Below are positions 36,006 to 44,785 of a stretch of 64,000 nt of DNA, piece after piece (position 1 is the stretch's first letter; every line of letters begins with the position of its first letter). Origin of the DNA: Pseudoalteromonas denitrificans DSM 6059 (lineage in GTDB: Bacteria; Pseudomonadota; Gammaproteobacteria; Enterobacterales; Alteromonadaceae); contig NZ_FOLO01000009.1 in the NCBI RefSeq assembly GCF_900112265.1, positions 62,001 through 126,000 on the forward strand, in the 5' to 3' direction. The notes below the pieces were generated by a model. The model ran no database searches. It was not told the origin of the DNA and saw nothing but the letters and a program-made list of their open reading frames with translations. The position numbers were made by a program, and so were the translations under genes.

Positions 36006-39000
36006 TTAATCTTCTTCGGTCAAAGTCATTAGAGATGTATTACCACCAGAGGCGGTTGTATCAATACTTACCGTTTTTTCAGTTACTAAACGATTAATTA
36101 ACGTATCGTAATACTCTGAGCTGATCACAGGTAGAATCGCGCCACTGCGTGCAGCTAACTGCTCACTAACAAACCCTTTACGCTCACAACCGCTACCTAT
36201 CACTGAACCAGCTAGTTTAGGGTGTGCAAGAAGTGATTGTAAATGGCTTAATTTAGTTACTTGCAGTATACCTTCAGCAACACCAGTCGAAATTAATTTA
36301 TCTCTAAATGCCAGAGCTTCGTCATGGAATAAGTCAGAAACGACTGTGATCACTGTATTACCCGTAGCAAGTGCTGTCACGATAGACAATACCCAAAAAT
36401 TAAATGAAGTATCCTTATCTGCGTAACATGCAACACAGCCGCGAGGCTCAAGGTAAAGCATGTTAGATTCGCCAGTTGGCCCTGGTAAAACAGTTGCTTT
36501 AGCTAAACGTTTTTCAATGTTGTTTAATTGAGTGCGCGCATCAGATAACGTAAGTGCTAAATCATCAGCTAATTCATTTACGATTTCAACAGTTGCTACT
36601 TTTGCAAGTAGTTGGCGTATAGCTGAAATACGATCATTAAGCGGTGTCATGCGCCATAAATTTTCTACTTTCATTGCATTTGTTAGTAGTTTATTTACTT
36701 GTTCTTGCGCTGCAGGTAAATTTGACATTTCAGTATCTGTCGCTTTAATACTTGTAGATTGAATGCTTTTTGGTGATGCTTTTTCAGTCACTAAGCGTGT
36801 TAAGTAGTTTGGACCACCTGCTTTAGGGCCAGTACCAGATAGTCCACGACCACCAAATGGTTGTACACCAACAACGGCACCAATCATATTACGATTAATG
36901 TAAACATTACCGGCACGAGACATTTTTGCTAGGTAATTTGCACGTTCTTCAATTCTAGTATGAATACCCATAGTTAAACCAAAACCAGTGGCATTAACTT
37001 GGTTTATTACATTCTCTAAATCAGCGCCTTTAAAACGTATTACATGAACACATGGGCCAAATACTTCTTTTGTTAGTACTGATAACTCACTGATTTCGTA
37101 TAAGCGAGGTGCAAAGAAGAAATTGCCTGTATCACCCATCTCTGGCGTTTTACATTCATAATGTAAAGTAGAGCGACCTTTAAGATATTCAACGTGATCA
37201 TTTAATGCATCAAATGCTTTTTGATCGATAACTGGACCAACATCTGTTGAAAGCATTGCTGGGTTACCAATATGCAGTTCTTGAAGCGCGCCTTTGATCA
37301 TAGTAATGACTTTATCAGCAATTTCTTCTTGAACAAACAATACTCTTAATGCTGAACAACGCTGACCTGCACTTTGGAAACCAGATGAAATCACATCATC
37401 AACAACTTGCTCAGGTAAAGCGGTAGAATCGACGATCATACAGTTTTGACCACCAGTTTCAGCAATTAATGGCACTTGATCGCCACCACGTTCAGCCAGT
37501 GTTTGAGAGATACGCGTACCCGTTTCTGTCGAACCTGTGAACATGACTGCTTTTACGCGAGTATCAGGCACAATGACTTGTCCTACTTTGCTACCGCGAG
37601 CAATAACTGCCTGTACTACGTTTTCAGGTAGGCCAACAGTTTTCATTAATTCAATAGTACGAAGTGCTACTAAGCTTGTTTGCTCTGCTGGTTTAGCAAT
37701 TACTGTATTACCCGTCACAATTGCTGCTGCAACTTGACCTAAGAAAATAGCGAGTGGGAAGTTCCATGGGCTGATACATAAAATCACACCACGTGCTTCA
37801 AAGCGTTCATCTTTTGCGAGCTCTTCTGCGCGAGCTGCGTAATAACGACAAAAATCAACTGCTTCACGTACTTCATCAATACCATCTTGTGGGATTTTAC
37901 CCGCTTCTTTAATACAGATAGCAATTAGCTCATCGCGATGACGCTCTAAAATATCAGCTGTACGGCGTAATAACTCGGCTCTTTGTGTTATCGGAGTCGC
38001 AGACCAATTAGTATAAGCGGCTTCTGAATTAACAATAAGCTGCTTCATTTGAGCTTCATCGTGATGTGTTAAGTGACCAATAATCTCATCATGATTTGCA
38101 GGGTTTAAAACCGCATGTGCACCTTCTGGTACATCAGATTGACTGATTTGATTTTCAGTGAACCACTTATCAAGGCTTTCTTTGAAAGGCGTAATATGGT
38201 TTATGTCTGTTAAATCCATGCCTTTTGAGTTATCTCGCTCTTCACCAAATATCTCAATTGGTAATAAAATTTGTGTATTAGCTTTATTTTTAAGAGACTG
38301 TGTTTTTTCTACTGGGTCATGTAATAAAGTTTCAACTGGCTGTGTTTCATCAACAATGGCATTTACAAATGATGAGTTAGCACCATTTTCAAGTAAACGA
38401 CGTACTAAGTATGCTAATAAATCTTCATGTTGACCTACAGGTGCGTATATACGACATTGCACTTTATCTTCAGCAATAATTTGCTTGAATAAAGACTCGC
38501 CCATACCGTGTAAACACTGGAATTCAAAGTTAGAATGATTATCGCCAGCCATTTCTAAAATAGTTGTTGCTGAATATGCGTTGTGCGTTGCAAACTGAGG
38601 GAAAATTACATCACGTGCATTCATTAATTTAATAGCACAGGCTTTGTAAGATACATCTGTAGATGCTTTACGTGTAAATACAGGGAAGTTTTCTAAACCA
38701 TCTTGTTGAGATGTTTTAATTTCTGTATCCCAGTATGCGCCTTTTACTAAGCGCACCATCATTTTTCGGCCTACTTTTTGTGCTAAGTTTACTAACCAGT
38801 CAATTACAAAGGTAGCGCGTTTTTGGTATGCCTGAACAGCTAAACCAAAACCATTCCAGTTACCTAAATCACTATCTGAGAAAACAGCTTCAATGATATC
38901 TAAAGAAATATCTAAACGATCAGCTTCTTCGGCATCAATAGTAAAACCAATATCATAGCTTTTAGCGACTAATGCTAATTCTTTTACTTTAGGAATTAAT

Positions 39001-39806
39001 TCTTCTACAACACGCTCAGAATGGCTAAATTCATATCTAGGATGAAGTGCAGATAATTTAATTGAAATACCAGGGCTTTTTATTGGGCCACGACCATTTG
39101 CCGCTTTACCAATAACATGAATCGCATTCATGTAGCTTTGGAAGTAACGTTCAGCATCCGTCATAGTACGAGCGCCTTCGCCTAACATATCGTAAGAGTA
39201 GGCATAACCATTTTTTTCTTTTTCAACAGCGCGCTCTAAGGCTTCGTCAATATTACGGCCCATTACAAACTGTTTACCCATGATTTTCATCGCAACACGT
39301 ACAGAACGACGAATAACAGGCTCACCTAAACGGCCTATGGTTTTTTTCAATAAGCCAAATTGCTCTTCTTTGCTTTTATCTGAGTAGTCTACAACTTTAC
39401 CTGTTACTAATAGGCCCCAAGATGACGCATTTACGAATATAGAGTCGCTGTTGCCTAAGTGAGAACTCCAGTCGCCGCCTGATAATTTATCGCGGATCAA
39501 AGCATCTTGTGTATCACTATCTGGCACACGTAATAAAGCTTCAGCTAAACACATCAGTACGATGCCTTCTTCAGAAGACAGTGAAAATTCAATTAGTAAA
39601 GCATCAACGCCGCCTTGACCTTGTTGATCTTCACGTATATTAACAACTAGTTGACGCGCGTGTTCCCATGCTCGGCTTCTTGCTGATACACCTACTTCAG
39701 CTAATGGTAAAATATGATCTATTACTTTATCTTCATCAATGCGATAAAAATCGCGGATCTTTTGACGAATTTCGCAATCTGTTTTTAAGTTGCCGTTAAA
39801 TAACAT
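36006..39806 (-). CDS. putA: Bifunctional proline dehydrogenase / P5C dehydrogenase
   Basis: Oxidises proline to glutamate in two steps: an FAD proline dehydrogenase, then an NAD-dependent delta-1-pyrroline-5-carboxylate dehydrogenase with substrate channelling. It has 1266 residues. PRODH (residues about 120-480) includes KSPGISIKLSALHPRYE, TIDAEEADRLDISL and RLVKGAYWDTEIK. The ALDH domain (about 550-1040) includes ISPWNFPLAIFLGQ, VMFTGSTETGTRI, the catalytic Cys in SAGQRCSALRV, and VQPFGGRGLSGTGPKAGG. A C-terminal ALDH-like tail follows. The N-terminal ribbon-helix-helix domain of the E. coli self-repressing PutA (1320 residues) is missing. Regulation therefore probably falls to the divergent Lrp-type gene. 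Confidence 0.96.
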   Translation of the reverse strand: MLFNGNLKTDCEIRQKIRDFYRIDEDKVIDHILPLAEVGVSARSRAWEHARQLVVNIREDQQGQGGVDALLIEFSLSSEEGIVLMCLAEALLRVPDSDTQDALIRDKLSGGDWSSHLGNSDSIFVNASSWGLLVTGKVVDYSDKSKEEQFGLLKKTIGRLGEPVIRRSVRVAMKIMGKQFVMGRNIDEALERAVEKEKNGYAYSYDMLGEGARTMTDAERYFQSYMNAIHVIGKAANGRGPIKSPGISIKLSALHPRYEFSHSERVVEELIPKVKELALVAKSYDIGFTIDAEEADRLDISLDIIEAVFSDSDLGNWNGFGLAVQAYQKRATFVIDWLVNLAQKVGRKMMVRLVKGAYWDTEIKTSQQDGLENFPVFTRKASTDVSYKACAIKLMNARDVIFPQFATHNAYSATTILEMAGDNHSNFEFQCLHGMGESLFKQIIAEDKVQCRIYAPVGQHEDLLAYLVRRLLENGANSSFVNAIVDETQPVETLLHDPVEKTQSLKNKANTQILLPIEIFGEERDNSKGMDLTDINHITPFKESLDKWFTENQISQSDVPEGAHAVLNPANHDEIIGHLTHHDEAQMKQLIVNSEAAYTNWSATPITQRAELLRRTADILERHRDELIAICIKEAGKIPQDGIDEVREAVDFCRYYAARAEELAKDERFEARGVILCISPWNFPLAIFLGQVAAAIVTGNTVIAKPAEQTSLVALRTIELMKTVGLPENVVQAVIARGSKVGQVIVPDTRVKAVMFTGSTETGTRISQTLAERGGDQVPLIAETGGQNCMIVDSTALPEQVVDDVISSGFQSAGQRCSALRVLFVQEEIADKVITMIKGALQELHIGNPAMLSTDVGPVIDQKAFDALNDHVEYLKGRSTLHYECKTPEMGDTGNFFFAPRLYEISELSVLTKEVFGPCVHVIRFKGADLENVINQVNATGFGLTMGIHTRIEERANYLAKMSRAGNVYINRNMIGAVVGVQPFGGRGLSGTGPKAGGPNYLTRLVTEKASPKSIQSTSIKATDTEMSNLPAAQEQVNKLLTNAMKVENLWRMTPLNDRISAIRQLLAKVATVEIVNELADDLALTLSDARTQLNNIEKRLAKATVLPGPTGESNMLYLEPRGCVACYADKDTSFNFWVLSIVTALATGNTVITVVSDLFHDEALAFRDKLISTGVAEGILQVTKLSHLQSLLAHPKLAGSVIGSGCERKGFVSEQLAARSGAILPVISSEYYDTLINRLVTEKTVSIDTTASGGNTSLMTLTEED

Positions 39807-39945
39807 GGGATGACCCTCTAAAATTCGGTATATATATCAATTGGAGAGCATTTTATAGAAACAGCAGCAGGATGTGCTGGCGAATTTTGACAATATCCGC
39901 TATTTTAGTGGGTATTGATTTAATTTAACCGCAGATTATGCTGAT
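39807..39945. promoter_or_regulatory. putA-putR divergent control region
   Basis: A 139-bp gap between divergent starts. It carries CAGCA-GGATG-TGCTG (39865-39879), an inverted repeat suited to a dimeric regulator, and a TTGACA at 39887-39892 that could be a -35 for the rightward gene. AAAATTCG and CGAATTTT flank the middle as a wider 8-bp inverted pair. Binding by the Lrp-type product is inferred from position. Confidence 0.5.
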
Positions 39946-40428
39946 ATGACTGTTTCTATTAAAACGCGTGTGCTTGATCGAATCGATTTAGCAATTTTAG
40001 ATGCTTTACAAAAAAATGGCCGGATTTCTAACGTAAATTTAGCCAATAAAGTGAACCTAAGCCCAAGTCCTTGTTTAGACCGCGTAAAGAGATTAGAGGC
40101 TGATGGCTATATAGAAGGCTACTTTGCTAAACTAAATGCTGAAAAATTAAATCAAAGCTTAGTGTCCCATGTGCAAGTTACACTTGAAAAATCTACAACG
40201 GATGTATTTACAGAATTTAGAAAGTATATTTTTAAAATACCCCAAGTGGTAACGTGTGATATGGTCGCAGGTGGATACGATTATTTATTAAAAATAAGAG
40301 TCGCGGATATGACACAATACAGAGAAGTGTTAGGAAATTTAGTTGATATACCTGGAGTAGCAACTCACCATACTTATATGGTGATTGAAAATATCAAGCA
40401 AGATGATGGAATTATATTTCAGGAATAG
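39946..40428 (+). CDS. putR: Lrp/AsnC-family regulator of proline catabolism
   Basis: A 160-residue transcription factor. The N-terminal winged helix-turn-helix is LDRIDLAILDALQKNGRISN with LANKVNLSPSPCLDRVKRLE. The C-terminal RAM ligand domain includes TCDMVAGGYDYLLKIRVADM, the usual Lrp effector fold. It is divergent from putA with a 139-bp shared control region. In Vibrio and several alphaproteobacteria a divergent Lrp-type PutR activates putA in the presence of proline. That precedent and the lack of a DNA-binding domain in this PutA make the role likely, though it is not shown by the sequence itself. Confidence 0.87.
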   Translation: MTVSIKTRVLDRIDLAILDALQKNGRISNVNLANKVNLSPSPCLDRVKRLEADGYIEGYFAKLNAEKLNQSLVSHVQVTLEKSTTDVFTEFRKYIFKIPQVVTCDMVAGGYDYLLKIRVADMTQYREVLGNLVDIPGVATHHTYMVIENIKQDDGIIFQE

Positions 40429-40580
40429 ACAAATTCTGGGTGGTTTAACCCCCTGTAGGTCTAACGTGAGGTAAATAATATTTGCATATGATGGCAAGGT
40501 AGATGTGCTGCTTGATATACCTTACATAACCAATAGACCACAATTATATGGTGATCTATCGTTACAAGGTTGATATTTGT

Positions 40581-41195
40581 TTACGCCCAGCCGGTGCGTT
40601 TTCTGCGTGATAACATTAATGTGAGTAATACACCTATTAATAGGCCTGTAAAGGCAATTCCACCACCGTAAAGCAATAATTGTTTCTTTTCTTTTTCGCT
40701 GGTGGCTTGTTTTAAACTATTTTGTTGATCTATTTTTTGTTGCAAAATATTAATTTTTGATTGTAGTTCAGTATTTTTTGTTAATAACAAGGCACTTTTT
40801 TGTTCCATTTTAGGTGCCTGTATTTGCATGTTTCTTAATTCGTTTTGTATGTTCGTTATGCTTTCTACTAACTCTTGATTTTGAAAAGCAAGCCCGGGTG
40901 TTTTAGAAATAAAACGTTTATCAATCCAGCCAGTGCGACCTTTTGTATCTTTTACTTTAGAATAACCTGAGTCATCATTTTGCTCTAATAAATTAAGCTC
41001 AGTACCTGCATTAATAGAACCTAAAATTCTAAAGTTTTTACCAGCACCAGCATGCATATATATATAAAGGCTATCTATCACATACGCTTTTTGATCAATT
41101 TCAGAGTCTGTTTTAGTTAAATCAGATCCTTCTTCAGCTTGAACTTGAGCCATTAAACTCAGAAATGTAATGATAAAAATGATTGGTTTTAACAT
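40581..41195 (-). CDS. ygiM: SH3-domain membrane protein, TIGR04211/YgiM-like
   Basis: A 204-residue envelope protein. It has a signal peptide (residues 1-20, ending VQA), a bacterial SH3 domain (about 30-90, with AYVIDSLYIYMHAGAGKNFR and GTELNLLEQNDDSGYSKVKD), a coiled coil (about 105-165) and a C-terminal membrane helix (LLLYGGGIAFTGLLIGVLLTLML read in two parts) with a basic tail RRKRTGWA. This is the YgiM architecture. In E. coli ygiM lies between cca and ygiF; here it is still divergent from ygiF, but cca is 9 kb away. Function unknown. Confidence 0.85.
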   Translation of the reverse strand: MLKPIIFIITFLSLMAQVQAEEGSDLTKTDSEIDQKAYVIDSLYIYMHAGAGKNFRILGSINAGTELNLLEQNDDSGYSKVKDTKGRTGWIDKRFISKTPGLAFQNQELVESITNIQNELRNMQIQAPKMEQKSALLLTKNTELQSKINILQQKIDQQNSLKQATSEKEKKQLLLYGGGIAFTGLLIGVLLTLMLSRRKRTGWA

Positions 41196-41370
41196 ATAGA
41201 GCCTTTGATTATTTTTATTAAGAAATGCGTCATAATAATATGAAGATAAAGCATTAATAGCAAGAGCAGGGAAATTAGTTCTAGGATAATTATTTAAAAT
41301 ATTTGCTTTTATGCCCTGTATTAGTTTATTTTGAATGCTTGTTTACTTATATAGTCATTTTCTAAACCGA

Positions 41371-42924
41371 ATGGATACAGAAAAAACAGATATTGAAATT
41401 GAGTTAAAATTTTTAGTTTCAGATAATGTCATTGCTCAAATCCCCGCTATTATCACCGAGTTTGCTAAAAAAGTGATTAATAAACCTTCTCGAAACTTAC
41501 AAAATGCATATTTTGATACTGCTAATAGAGAGCTACGCGCCTTAGACATTGGATTAAGAACACGCTGCTTTACTGGTGAAACCTGCAATGATAATCAATG
41601 TGAGCAAACAATAAAATTAGCAGGGCAAGTTATTGGAGGGTTACACCAAAGACCTGAGTTTAATTTACCTTTAGAAGGAAAACGACCGGATTTATCATTG
41701 TTTGGAGCAAATATTTGGCCACATGGTATGCAAGTCGATGTAATTAATAAAAATATTTACCCTATATTTAGTACTCACTTTATTCGCAGAACATGGATTT
41801 TGGAAACAGAATCAGGGAGTAAAATTGAGCTGGTATTAGACAAAGGTGAAATAAGTGCTTCTAAGCAGGTAACACCTATTTGTGAAGTTGAAATGGAACT
41901 CGTTAGTGGTAGTCGGGCTGATTTATTTATATTAGCTAAAAAGCTACTTGATCGCTCTGAGGTTCGTTTAGGCTTATATAGTAAAGCTGCAAGAGGGTAT
42001 ATGCTGGCTGATAATAAGCCTTTAGTAGCAGAAACTAAATTGAGTTATGTTTCCCTAATTAAAAACAGCTCTTTAGAGCAAGCCTTTGAATCATGTTTGC
42101 AACATGGTATTCAATTTGTGCAAAAACATGAGCAGTGTTATTTTGATAATCCTGCACTGCATACATTAAAACGCATCAACGATGGTGTAAGTTTAATTAA
42201 GCATGTATTTACTTTGTTTTCTAGCATATTAAATAAAGATAAGTTACTTCCCCTACTAAGTGAATTAAAATGGCTCTTATCAGAATTAAGTTGGGTTGAA
42301 ACTGCTGTTCAACTAAAAAACTATACATCAAAAAAACATGCTTATTACAAAAAAATAAAAAATGCACCAGAACTTACTCAAGTTATTGATAGTTTGAAAT
42401 TACAGCACCCAGATGTTGTTAAGATGCATCAAGTTTTTACTAGCGCGCGTTATAACCATTTAATTTTAAATTTAACCATTTTCCTTGTTGAAAATGGTTG
42501 GAAATCACAATGGAATGCAAATCAACTTCAGGTAGCAGACCAAAAAGTCATAGATAAAGCTGCCAGTTTATTTGAAAGTGATTGGAACGAAATGCAAAAT
42601 TTAATGCGCTCAGAGCAAGAAATTTCAGAGTCATCTTATATTGCTCAAAAAGAAAAGTTAGAACGAAACTTGTTAAGTGGTTGTTGTTTAGGTTCTTTAT
42701 TTAATGAAGGACTTAGAGAAGAGTTTCGAACTCCTTGGTTAGATATAATTCATGGCATAGATGAGTTAAACACATTAGATTATTTGAAGCGTTTGTGTAC
42801 AGAACAACATGATGATAGTTTAAATAAAATACAGACGTGGTTAACTCAAAAGTCTACAAATCTATTATTAGCTATGGAACAAAGTCGCTTGGCGACATTT
42901 AAACTCGTTCCTTATTGGCGGTAA
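41371..42924 (+). CDS. ygiF: CYTH-CHAD inorganic triphosphatase, YgiF-like
   Basis: A 517-residue protein. The N-terminal CYTH domain begins with the ExExK motif (EIELK, residues 9-13) and continues with QNAYFDTANRELRALDIGLR, QTIKLAGQVIGGLHQRPEF and ICEVEMELVSG. The C-terminal half is a helical CHAD-type domain. E. coli YgiF hydrolyses inorganic triphosphate. The ATG at 41371 fits the family start (a few residues before EIELKF); a longer frame from TTG 41335 was rejected. In E. coli glnE follows ygiF. Here the next gene is a START-domain protein whose ATG directly follows the stop codon. Confidence 0.88.
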   Translation: MDTEKTDIEIELKFLVSDNVIAQIPAIITEFAKKVINKPSRNLQNAYFDTANRELRALDIGLRTRCFTGETCNDNQCEQTIKLAGQVIGGLHQRPEFNLPLEGKRPDLSLFGANIWPHGMQVDVINKNIYPIFSTHFIRRTWILETESGSKIELVLDKGEISASKQVTPICEVEMELVSGSRADLFILAKKLLDRSEVRLGLYSKAARGYMLADNKPLVAETKLSYVSLIKNSSLEQAFESCLQHGIQFVQKHEQCYFDNPALHTLKRINDGVSLIKHVFTLFSSILNKDKLLPLLSELKWLLSELSWVETAVQLKNYTSKKHAYYKKIKNAPELTQVIDSLKLQHPDVVKMHQVFTSARYNHLILNLTIFLVENGWKSQWNANQLQVADQKVIDKAASLFESDWNEMQNLMRSEQEISESSYIAQKEKLERNLLSGCCLGSLFNEGLREEFRTPWLDIIHGIDELNTLDYLKRLCTEQHDDSLNKIQTWLTQKSTNLLLAMEQSRLATFKLVPYWR

Positions 42925-43599
42925 ATGGGCATTCATTATAAAGGCTTTAGTTGCTTATCGATCCACGTTTTGAAGTATTTTGAGGTCAAGTTTTGCTTTT
43001 TGCTTTTATTGAGCATATTACATTCTAGTGCAGTATGCTCAGCTGAAGGCTGGGCGCTGCATAAAAATAAATCAGGTATTAAAATTTATCAAAAAAAGCA
43101 TTCAACAGGTCTAGTTGAAATAAAAGCTAAGATGGAATTGAAGTCCAATATAAATGACTTTAGGGCTTTATTAGAAGATACAAAAAATGCATATAAATGG
43201 TTAGATAATGTCGTTTCTGTCAAAGTTTTAAAGCGTTTATCTGAAACTGAAAATCTTGTTTATAGTGAGTTTGAAGCGCCTTGGCCTGTGAATAATCGTG
43301 ATATGTTTATTCATTCTAAATACCAATATAACGCTGATGGTAGCCTAGTTATCAAAATGAAAACAGCAGAGCCCAACTTAATCAAGGGATTTAAAAAAAA
43401 CAAAGAAAACGTGCTTATTACAGAAGTTATTGCGCATTGGCAGTTAACGCCTCTAACCCCGCAGAGGCTTGAAATAATTTACATTGCTTATGCAAATCCT
43501 GGTGGAGTCTTACCTAATTGGCTGATAAACCAGGTTGCTTTATCTGGGGCATATAATACATTTGAAAAGTTAAGGTTGCAGTTACGACCTAAAAGCTAA
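42925..43599 (+). CDS. Exported START-domain protein
   Basis: A 224-residue protein. A hydrophobic stretch near residues 25-40 ends in SAVCSAEGWALHK, which looks like a signal peptide. The remainder is a START/SRPBCC-type lipid-binding fold (IKIYQKKHSTGLVEIKAKME, WLDNVVSVKVLKRLSETENL, YSEFEAPWPVNNRDMFIHSK, NPGGVLPNWLINQ). The WP.NNRD segment is typical of bacterial START proteins in this order. The ATG follows the ygiF stop without a gap, so translation is coupled; a TTG start further in would give a more compact signal peptide. Ligand unknown. Confidence 0.78.
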   Translation: MGIHYKGFSCLSIHVLKYFEVKFCFLLLLSILHSSAVCSAEGWALHKNKSGIKIYQKKHSTGLVEIKAKMELKSNINDFRALLEDTKNAYKWLDNVVSVKVLKRLSETENLVYSEFEAPWPVNNRDMFIHSKYQYNADGSLVIKMKTAEPNLIKGFKKNKENVLITEVIAHWQLTPLTPQRLEIIYIAYANPGGVLPNWLINQVALSGAYNTFEKLRLQLRPKS

Positions 43600-43641
43600 G
43601 GTTTACTGAATTTTGCCGTATATTTCAGTCACAGCATACAT

Positions 43642-43708
43642 TTATACCAAGATATTAAATGACTGAGCGAGCTGTTCTATTTGAGCATTTGATAACGACT
43701 TGGAATAA
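43642..43708. repeat. Imperfect palindromic repeat unit
   Basis: TTATACCAAG (43642-43651) faces CTTGGAATAA (43699-43708) with one mismatch, and the pairing continues inward with TTAAATG against CATTTGATAA, giving a 67-bp fold-back element. Right beside it, TAGCCC-CTT-GGGCTA (43719-43733) forms a second small hairpin. It is in a 258-bp gap without a gene. The TTATACCAA end is reminiscent of short dispersed repeats in marine Alteromonadales genomes; copy number elsewhere cannot be seen from here. Confidence 0.5.
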
Positions 43709-43857
43709 ACGATTGGCGTAGCCCCTTGGGCTAGCCTAAAAATACCTACTGTGTGATCGCTATTCACTTAGAACAACTAAACTTCATTTCTTGCACCGAG
43801 ATTAGTAATGTTTTCAGGCAGAACAGCACTCGTACTTTAAAGATAAACACAATTGAA

Positions 43858-44091
43858 TTATTCTTTAAAAAAATCTTGTTCGTTTGCTGCTAACATAGCT
43901 TCAACATCTTCAATCATATCTGGGCTGATTTCAGCATCCACTTTCATTGGAGAAGAAATTTTATTATTTTCAAAAGACCACTCACCTAAATCAATTAGTT
44001 GGCAACGTTTAGAACAAAAAGGGCGATGTTCTGAGCTTTCGTTCCAGATAACATTAGTTTGGCAGGTTGGGCAGTTTACTTTTAATGTCAT
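43858..44091 (-). CDS. yacG: DNA gyrase inhibitor YacG
   Basis: A 77-residue zinc-binding protein that inhibits DNA gyrase by binding GyrB in E. coli. The four-cysteine site is CPTC near the start and CSKRC ([17 protein letters not shown]), the family signature. The tail is acidic. Gene order pilABCD-coaE-zapD-yacG is common in gammaproteobacteria; here yacG directly follows coaE with 73 bp between and no zapD. Confidence 0.93.
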   Translation of the reverse strand: MTLKVNCPTCQTNVIWNESSEHRPFCSKRCQLIDLGEWSFENNKISSPMKVDAEISPDMIEDVEAMLAANEQDFFKE

Positions 44092-44164
44092 ATAAATCTC
44101 AGTTTTTCAATTGATAGAGTTGAAGTTTTAAGTAATGTGATTTTACCGTAAAAAAAGTAAAAAT

Positions 44165-44776
44165 TTAATGGTTCGAGTTAGCTAATTCTAAATAAGTTAA
44201 ATGCAGTGCTTCAGCTTCTTGTTCTGTATACGATAATACTTGTGAGTTATTGAGTATATCATCAGCTAGAGCCTGTTTTTGTTCTCTGGGCATTTGCGAT
44301 GCAATGATACTTTTCACTTGCTCACTACTGACTTTATCTCTGGAAGTTGTTCTGTCTATTTGTAGCGCTACAGGGACATCAATTAATAAAGTACGTTGGC
44401 AAAGTTTATCCAAATTATTTTCAAATAATAACGGTGCCACTAATATTACATATGGACTTTTAGCTTGTTCTAACTTTAAAGTGATCTGTGTTCTGATCAT
44501 AGGGTGCATCAAATTATTGAGCCATATTTTTTGTTTTTCATCTTTAAATATGATTTCTCGTAGTTTAGCTCTATTTAATGTTTTGTCGGAATTTAGAATC
44601 CCTAAGCCGAAGTGAGCTGAAATTTTATTTAGGCCATCGGAGCCCAGAGCAACGACTTCTCTTGCAACAATGTCGGCATCTACAATTGTGATACCGATTT
44701 GTTCAAATTTAGAACTCACTGCTGACTTGCCGGAACCTATGCCCCCAGTTAACCCAATAACGATACGCTTATGCAT
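44165..44776 (-). CDS. coaE: Dephospho-CoA kinase
   Basis: Last step of coenzyme A synthesis, phosphorylating the 3'-hydroxyl of dephospho-CoA. It has 203 residues (E. coli 206). The P-loop is GLTGGIGSGKSAVSSKF (residues about 8-24), IVDADIVAREVV carries the substrate Asp, and HPMIRTQI and VLVAPLLFENNL are the CoA-binding and lid regions. It lies 9 bp after pilD and is probably co-transcribed with the pilus genes, as in relatives. Confidence 0.95.
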   Translation of the reverse strand: MHKRIVIGLTGGIGSGKSAVSSKFEQIGITIVDADIVAREVVALGSDGLNKISAHFGLGILNSDKTLNRAKLREIIFKDEKQKIWLNNLMHPMIRTQITLKLEQAKSPYVILVAPLLFENNLDKLCQRTLLIDVPVALQIDRTTSRDKVSSEQVKSIIASQMPREQKQALADDILNNSQVLSYTEQEAEALHLTYLELANSNH

Positions 44777-44785
44777 AAAATATAA

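Noticed and set aside
44165..44180. GGTTCGAGT as the T-loop of a tRNA
   Set aside because: It lies inside the end of coaE with no matching cloverleaf arms.
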